Below are positions 57,901 through 64,000 of a DNA stretch of 64,000 nt, one piece after another. The first letter of the stretch is position 1; each line of letters starts with the position of its first letter. The stretch comes from Pycnopodia helianthoides (Eukaryota; Echinodermata; Asteroidea; Forcipulatida; Asteriidae). A program made the position numbers and the translations under genes. The notes under the pieces were generated by a model that was given only the letters and a program-made list of their open reading frames with translations, searched no databases and had not been told where the DNA came from. The stretch lies in NCBI GenBank assembly GCA_032158295.1, contig CM063254.1, forward strand, positions 7,980,439 to 8,044,438, in the 5' to 3' direction.

Positions 57901-59656
57901 TAAAATAAGCAAGCTATTTTCGTGCTTAAGCAAATTTTGTAATTAAGCAGCTCCATGAAATTGGGCCCAGGTCACATTTGGGCATGATATTTACACTGCG
58001 GTACTGGGATCTCGAATCAGTCTATTGAGTAATAGCCTATATATTATTTCGAGGGCCTAAAACTTCATTTTCCATCTTTGTTTTCGGGGAGAGGGGAAAA
58101 CTGGCAGCAGGTCGGTTTTGGGAAAAGACAAATTTTTGTTGTTCGCGTGGTTTTTTTGTCTTCTGGGGTCGTTGGGAAAAATTCCAAACGGCTGACCTGC
58201 CAACAAATGAAAAGAATTCTAAAGTTCAGTCGTCTGTAAACATGTTTGATTGGTTTTCAAGGGGTTGAGAGACTTGTGAGCATTTTTGAATATTTATCAT
58301 AAGCATTGGTTCCTATGGGAGTTTATTTAGTTTAGTCTTACTAGTTTGTTTCCTTCCAAGTGAAAAAACCTCAACGCCGGTGAAATTTTCCCTGCGTCCG
58401 GGCATCAATCTTGAAAAATATCCTTACACTTCTTGGCAAATAGGACTATTTATTTTTTAGTGCCTATGTCATCCAAAATACCTCAAGTTGAAAGTTAACA
58501 ACCCCCAGGGCCCAATTTCATGGAGCTGCTTAAGCAGAAAATTTTGCTTAAGCAAAAAAAATCATTTCTTAGTAAAATCAGACTACAGGCCAAGACTATA
58601 CACTCAATTGTTATGCTAAGTAAACAACAGCTAAATACCAGTCACAAGCAATGTATAAGGCATGAAATTTTGGCGAGTAACATGTGTAAAATAAGCAAGC
58701 TATTTTCGTGCTTAAGCAAATTTTGTAATTAAGCAGCTCCATGAAATTGGGCCCAGGTCACATTTGGGCATGATATTTACACTGCGGTACTGGGATCTCG
58801 AATCAGTCTATTGAGTAATAGCCTATATATTATTTCGAGGGCCTAAAACTTCATTTTCCATCTTTGTTTTCGGGGAGAGGGGAAAACTGGCAGCAGGTCG
58901 GTTTTGGGAAAAGACAAATTTTTGTTGTTCGCGTGGTTTTTTGTCTTCTGGGGTCGTTGGGAAAAATTTCAAACGGCTGAACTGCAAACAAATGAAAAGA
59001 ATTCTAAAGTTCAGTCGTCTGTAAACATGTTTGATTGGTTTTCAAGAGGTTGAGAGACTTGTGAGTATTTTTGAATATTTATCATAAGCATTGGTTCCTA
59101 TGGGAGTTTATTTAGTTTAGTCTTACTAGTTTGTTTCCTTCCAAGTGAAAACACCTCAACGCCGGTGAAATTTTTCCTGCGTCCGGGCATCAATCTTGAA
59201 AAATATCCCTACACCTCTTGGCAAATAGGACTATTTATTTTTTAGTGCCTATGTCATCCAGAATACCTCAATTTGAAAGTTAACAACCCCAGGGCCCAAT
59301 TTCATGGAGCTGCTTAAGCACAAAATTTTGCTTCAGCAAAAAAATCATTGCTTAGTAAAATCAGACTACCGGCCAAGACTATACACTCAATTGTTATGCT
59401 AAGTAAACAACAGCTAAATACCAGTCACAAGCAATGTATAAGGCATGCAATTTTGGCCAGTAACATGTGTAAAATAAGCAAGCTATTTTCGTGCTTAAGC
59501 AATTTTTTAACTTAAACAGCTCCATGAAATTGGGCCCAGGTCACATTTGGGCATCATATTTACACTGCGGTACTGGGCTCTCGAATCAGTCTATTGGGTA
59601 ATAGCCTATATATTATTTTGAGGGCCTAAAACTAAATTGTCCATCTTTGTTTTCGG
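54952..59656 (+). repeat. 786 bp nested tandem repeat, six copies
   Basis: AAAACTGGCAGCAGG starts at 54952, 55738, 56524, 57309, 58097 and 58883. Copies 2, 4 and 5 share variants (ACAGGCCAAGAC, AAAACCTCAACG), and copies 3 and 6 share others (GGCATGCAATTTTGG), which suggests duplication of multi-copy blocks. Each holds a complete MITE b. Only the last runs on into full module c. Confidence 0.92.
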
Positions 59657-59956
59657 GGAGAAGGGGGTAGGGGGCTATCTTTGGAGCGCTTGCTTGGACT
59701 AGGTGTTTCCATGGTGCTTGTTAACAACACGAAACCACTGATAGCCCGCTAACCGGCTATTCCCGCTTGTGTATTGGACTCACTGCACCCAGTCATGTAC
59801 AGGTAAACACTGTACATGTCCACCTTGGCATTTATTATTCAAGTACATGAACATGTGTACAGCCGAGCGCCGACACTTGCACACCCTTGCAGTGAGTCCG
59901 CGAGCGGAAATAGCCGTTTCTCGGGCTACAGCCGGTCTGTTTTTCCTTGGTTTGCG

Positions 59957-60380
59957 TTGATTGGTCGAAAATTTACGCTGATCGGTCAAGAGGTAATGAG
60001 GTGCGGGGTTTAAAACCTCAACCATCGTCTGTGTTCGCTTCACGAGCATTTCGCTCAGTCTCTAGTAATGTTTTGTCCCTTTTTCTTCAAAATATGTTCT
60101 CAATTATGTTTTTGGTGTTATGGTTGGATTCCTTAGACATTGAAGATCAAGCCCGTGTTCTTAGAATTTCTTTCATGATTTTCGAAAGTGGTAAAAATTG
60201 GGCATATCTGGTACTATAGTCTGTCAACATTGGTCGAAATTGCACTTATGGTCGAATCTCGTGCACAACACCTCGTAACCCTCCGGTAAACAGCCCGTCT
60301 GTAGAGAGGATTACGATCATCGCAACTAACTCTGATACATGTTTTGGGTTTCTTTTTTTTGCAATTGTTTCTTTAATAAA
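59957..60380 (+). ncRNA. Module c putative compact transcription unit, copy C
   Basis: ATTGG (59958), GATCGGTC, TTTAAAA (60009), AATAAA (60375). The hairpin stem has one mismatch here (GAGGATTAC instead of GAGGGTTAC). Confidence 0.3.
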
Positions 60381-60477
60381 ATGTTTTTGCAGTATTTCAT
60401 GTAACTTTGATTGCGTAGTTGCATCAACAAATACAAAATAAAAAAATAAAAAATAAAAATAAATAAATAAACAAATA

Positions 60478-60893
60478 AAATCTCTACCTTATACTAAAAA
60501 AATAAATAAAAAAGTTACGCAATGCTGGTAGTGTCAGGCGTTCACGCGCCCGAGGGGTTAGATAGCGCGCTCTGCGCCCCCCTACGGACAACGATATAGT
60601 TCCCTTATTCGTGGCGGTTGACCCAGCAGCATATCCTCCCCTGTCTCCCCTGCCTAGCCACTAGGGCCCTGACACCTTAGGGGAGGAAGCAAGGCAGATC
60701 CCAATCACACTGTTGCCACAGACAGCAAAAGGCCTTGAACCTATATTAGTGCAGACGGCATTCGAACCTGGATCGCGTGGTCCAAGTGTTGAGACAGTCC
60801 CAGCACCTTATCCCACTGCGCTAGTAAGGTGTTGGTACTTTAACCCCATGAGTTTACAATGTATAGTAATACGAGTGCACCCAACCAGACTGG
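60478..60893 (-). mobile_element. tRNA-derived SINE in unit C
   Basis: As in other units; lacks the small leader duplication of A and B. Confidence 0.85.
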
Positions 60894-62040
60894 GAGAAAA
60901 CAACAGACGGCAACTTGTATCTTTATAGTCTTGGTTCCAAGACCTTCGCACCGAAATGGATCAGTTCCAACAACAGAGGGCGTCACTATCCCTGGTTCGA
61001 TTTAGCTTACACGAAGGTCTTGGGTATCTTGTAAAAGGGTGTAAAGTGTTTCATTGTTTTTCCCCCAACTTTCCGGGGGAGCCATACGATCGAGTTTGCA
61101 TCTTTTCGTGAATTATTCATGAATCGCCATGCGTTTATAACAGGGAACGTTGTTGTGAATAGTATTGTGGCGAGAGAGAGGTACCTTCTCGTCAGGAATT
61201 ATTATAGGCCCAAGTGAATAAAATGCATTCTGAATAGAGCTTTATATTGGGTTTACCTTAAGTTTTGGACTGAACAATTCTACAGATTATTCTGGAATTG
61301 CTTATTTGTTTATAACAATATTCTGTTAACTTAGTCCTTGTTTGTTGAAGGTTTACATGAACAGTGCAGGAATTGTTTAACAACGAGGAAGTTAATATGA
61401 GATGATTTCACAAGTAAAGTGGATGGAGTTCATGGGAGTTACAGGGGAAGTATACGTTTGGTTTTTGAAACCGTTCGATTGTTTTAATCCTATACAAATG
61501 TAGCTATCTACAATAAAACTAACCTGTGAAAAATTAATTTCAAAAGGTGGTCGAGTTTTTTAGATATCGCCGAAAATCCGGAGCGAATGTCAATTCGCAG
61601 GAAGAATAATCCGTAATTGGAATACACAATCTGATCGTTTTTGCAGTAACTTTTCACAGATTTAAATTTTGGGGGGTGAAAACTAATAATATCTTTATTC
61701 AATAACCACATAATTTCGAAGTATATACCAACTTGGAGAATGATTCAAATTAATGTTCTGTTTATAAAAATAGATTTTTTGATGATCAAAAAGAGAAATT
61801 TTGGAACGAAAATGAAGACGTGAATGTCCAGAAAAAAGGTCAATGAAAAAGCCGGATTATTTTCCCTTTCCCAACGACCGGCAGAAACAACCTGCCCATG
61901 TATGTGTAGTTTAACTATTCCTCTTTCCTAGAAAGGCCATGGTATATCTCGATCCTTTGAGAAACAGTCAAGAGCACCCGAAATATCCCACAAGAACAGG
62001 CCTTCGACACAACGTTGAAATTTTCCGTAGGCAGCCATAT

Positions 62041-62122
62041 CTATTTATAATACAGCAATTTTCATTGGTCATCACTCAAGATCTGGAGAATTCTTGTCCA
62101 ATCACATATCGCGAACAATTGG
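62041..62122 (-). promoter_or_regulatory. TATA plus three-CCAAT promoter, copy C
   Basis: All boxes are intact, but the gene P exons that should follow are deleted in this unit. Confidence 0.5.
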
Positions 62123-62317
62123 CTTAGTCCAGTGAAGCAGGGTATGGCATCCACCGTGAAGATGTGTAACTTAATGTAAGGCTGGGGAGCACATGGTTAC
62201 CAGACTATTTTTCGTTGTAAAATGATTTTGTTCGAGGGGTTTCATTCGAGATATAGCGAAATTATAATAAAAACAATGTTATGTTATTGACACGAAAACA
62301 GTAAAATAGGCAGTATT

Positions 62318-62479
62318 CAGATTTTATTGAATCAAATGGACATGAAAGAAAAATATTTTATTGCCTCCATTAGTCTTCATCAAAAGATACAATATGAAAA
62401 TGACAATGTAAATGTAAAATGTTTAACATGTTTAAGTATTTAAATCTCATTACAAAATAGCACAATATCCTACAAACAG
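62318..62479 (-). CDS. Putative terminal exon and 3' UTR of gene Q, copy C
   Basis: Same acceptor and poly(A) signals as in unit A. Confidence 0.33.
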
Positions 62480-62867
62480 CTGCAATAAAACAATAAGTAA
62501 CGGCAGTCGAAATACATTTTTTTTAACTGTTAGCGTAAAAATAGGTACTTGGTATAAAAAGTAGTTGAAAACATCAAAAAGCAATCATCCAAATAGACTT
62601 CTTAACATGTAACACTAAAGTGTTTTCACGTAACATGGTGGTGTGACCATGGAGTAAGGAAGTGTGACGTTCAATTTAAATACCGGTATTGTATCATGTG
62701 TCACCCCAAGAACAGTTCAATGTTATGTTGAAGTGGCAAGCTTAAAATATAAATTATGGATGTATAAACAAATAAATAATAACTACAATATGGGAATACC
62801 ATTTGTGTTAAACAGTTTAGTTGTAATGGTCAACTGTGATTTAATTAGATAACACAAAAGCCGGGTT

Positions 62868-63019
62868 CATACTAGCGAATATTGACGTCACAAATTCGCA
62901 ACAATTAATTCGCAGGGGTTGAACCGTGCTCAACTCTTGCGAATTATTCGCAGCAAAGACAGAGTTGTGACGTCAATATTCGCTTCGCATTCTCGCAGCA
63001 AGTAGTATGAACCGGGCTT
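62868..63019. mobile_element. MITE g in unit C
   Basis: Left end AAGCCGGGTTCATACTA has one substitution; right end perfect; two TGACGTCA octamers. Confidence 0.85.
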
Positions 63020-63367
63020 AAGGCACACGTTGATTACAAAACAAATTCTTGAAAGGCAAAAGGATGCATAGCCTGTATACATTTATATAAAACATAAAAA
63101 TAAAAAAGTATAAAAAAGTGTATGACATTAACTGCATACACATAATGACATGATGTATTGCATTCATGCCAAGCACTGTTCAATCTCAAGTCAAAAATAT
63201 TTAAACAAATTGAAAATATAGACTATGGTAAAATATAAAATTAAAGTAAAATGGCAATATGGAAATATCATGGTTTAATACGGGGAACCGTACACCCAGG
63301 CTTCATCACCACGTCAGGACAGATCCACTCACTCCGTATGTTGTGTGGCAATTAGAAATAAAAATAC

Positions 63368-63454
63368 CTTGTATTTGTACAGTTGTATTATGTGAATCAC
63401 CAATTGCTTTTGTGCCTGAACCAAGCCCAAGGAAGATCACTTTGACTGGTGGGC
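63368..63454 (-). CDS. Putative internal exon of gene Q, copy C
   Basis: 87 nt with intact splice borders and open frame; one Leu-to-His change relative to A and B. Confidence 0.4.
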
Positions 63455-63671
63455 CTGTAGTTGGGGTGGGAAAATCAAGAGTTTACATTAGACGATACCT
63501 TCAGATACGTGATGATGCATATTACTCAATTAGACTAGATATAATTTTAAAATGTTTGTTGTCCCGGCTTTTCTAAAAGGAAGGAAGCGCCCCGCCCCCC
63601 CTTTCCATACAAGTACAAAACAACAAAAAAGTCAAAATAATTAAAAAAAAATATAAATTTAAAAAGCAATT

Positions 63672-64000
63672 AAGAAACACCCAAAGAAACAGTATAACTA
63701 TTTTTAATTATAACGTTTTGGGGGTTATGCTATTAATAGATTGCGTAAATATAAGAATCGTTCACAACCCGTGGGTTCTGTGCTTCAACTTTTGAGGAGA
63801 CTTGATAAAGTTGGCCCTATTTGACCGGGGAAGTGGAGAGTCACGAAAACTGGCAGCAGGTCGGTTTTGGGAAAAGAAATTTTTTTGTTGTTCGCGTGGT
63901 TTTTTTGTCTTCTGGGGTAGTTGGAAAAATTCCAAACGGCTGACCTGCCAACAAATGAAAAGAATTCTAAAGTTCAGTCGTCTGTAAACATGTTTGATTG
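63672..64000 (+). repeat. Start of array unit D (modules i and a)
   Basis: The next unit begins at AAGAAACACCCAAAG and is cut by the window end, so the array continues to the right. A 10-bp deletion (TTAAGGCGTT) and a change near 63835 distinguish this copy. Confidence 0.85.

Larger units (their letters stand above)
54760..63671 (+). repeat. Array unit C (about 8,912 bp)
   Basis: Six copies of the 786 bp module, then c, SINE, d, f, g, h. Module e is deleted: ATAATTTCGA near 61718 joins AGTATATACCAACTTGG. More diverged from A and B than these are from each other. Confidence 0.92.

Noticed and set aside
47145..59656. CRISPR array
   Set aside because: Repeats are hundreds of bp long without short regular spacers, and the sequence is animal DNA.

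Overview
This window is animal genomic DNA made almost entirely of repeats. It has no bacterial features, no long intact host gene, and introns and poly(A) signals of eukaryotic type. An L1/Tx1-type LINE, a CR1/L2-type LINE tail ending in ATT repeats, a tRNA-derived SINE, palindromic MITEs beginning GGGCCCAATTTCATGG and frequent AGCGCCCTC-type motifs together suggest a marine invertebrate deuterostome. An echinoderm is my best guess, with low confidence.

Layout. (1) 1-6909: a large foldback structure whose inverted arms are 73-3445 and 5762-6622. The left arm is swollen by four ~400-455 bp tandem units and a ~1.2 kb insertion; a ~75 bp direct repeat flanks the whole. (2) 6910-12320: a duplicated ~410 bp element, a first partial copy of the array unit (7771-9711), a CR1/L2 LINE tail, and a diverged SINE. 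(3) 12325-18343: a partial forward unit facing an inverted unit. (4) 18345-23296: an L1/Tx1 LINE with broken ORFs. (5) 23297-64000: a head-to-tail array of one unit. The first unit is interrupted by a 4.43 kb DNA transposon, a 3.8 kb CACTG-ended transposon and a truncated second piece of the same LINE. The second is interrupted by a duplicated 1.53 kb TTAA-flanked element. Two cleaner units follow, and a fifth begins at the window end.

The array unit. I call its modules, in forward order: i, a, b (GGGCCC MITE), c (compact promoter-hairpin-AATAAA unit), SINE, d, e, f, g (CRE-bearing MITE), h. The basic unit is about 6.04 kb. Inside it an ~786 bp module (i-a-b-start of c) is itself tandemly repeated, 3 times in one place and 6 times in another. 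These two numbers plus a ~1.06 kb deletion of module e account for the measured unit lengths (7,615 and about 8,912 bp).

Genes in the unit. The minus strand of the unit (plus strand in the inverted copy) appears to carry short spliced exons that simple ORF scanning misses. They are an 84-87 nt phase-1 exon in h, a terminal exon with AATAAA in f, a TATA plus three-CCAAT promoter in f, and a two-exon coding tail ending in a stop codon and AATAAA in e. On the plus strand, c holds a second TATA/CCAAT promoter, a 40-nt hairpin and AATAAA within about 420 bp. So the array is best read as a tandem cluster of small transcription units, many damaged by transposons and deletions. I do not recognise the encoded proteins.
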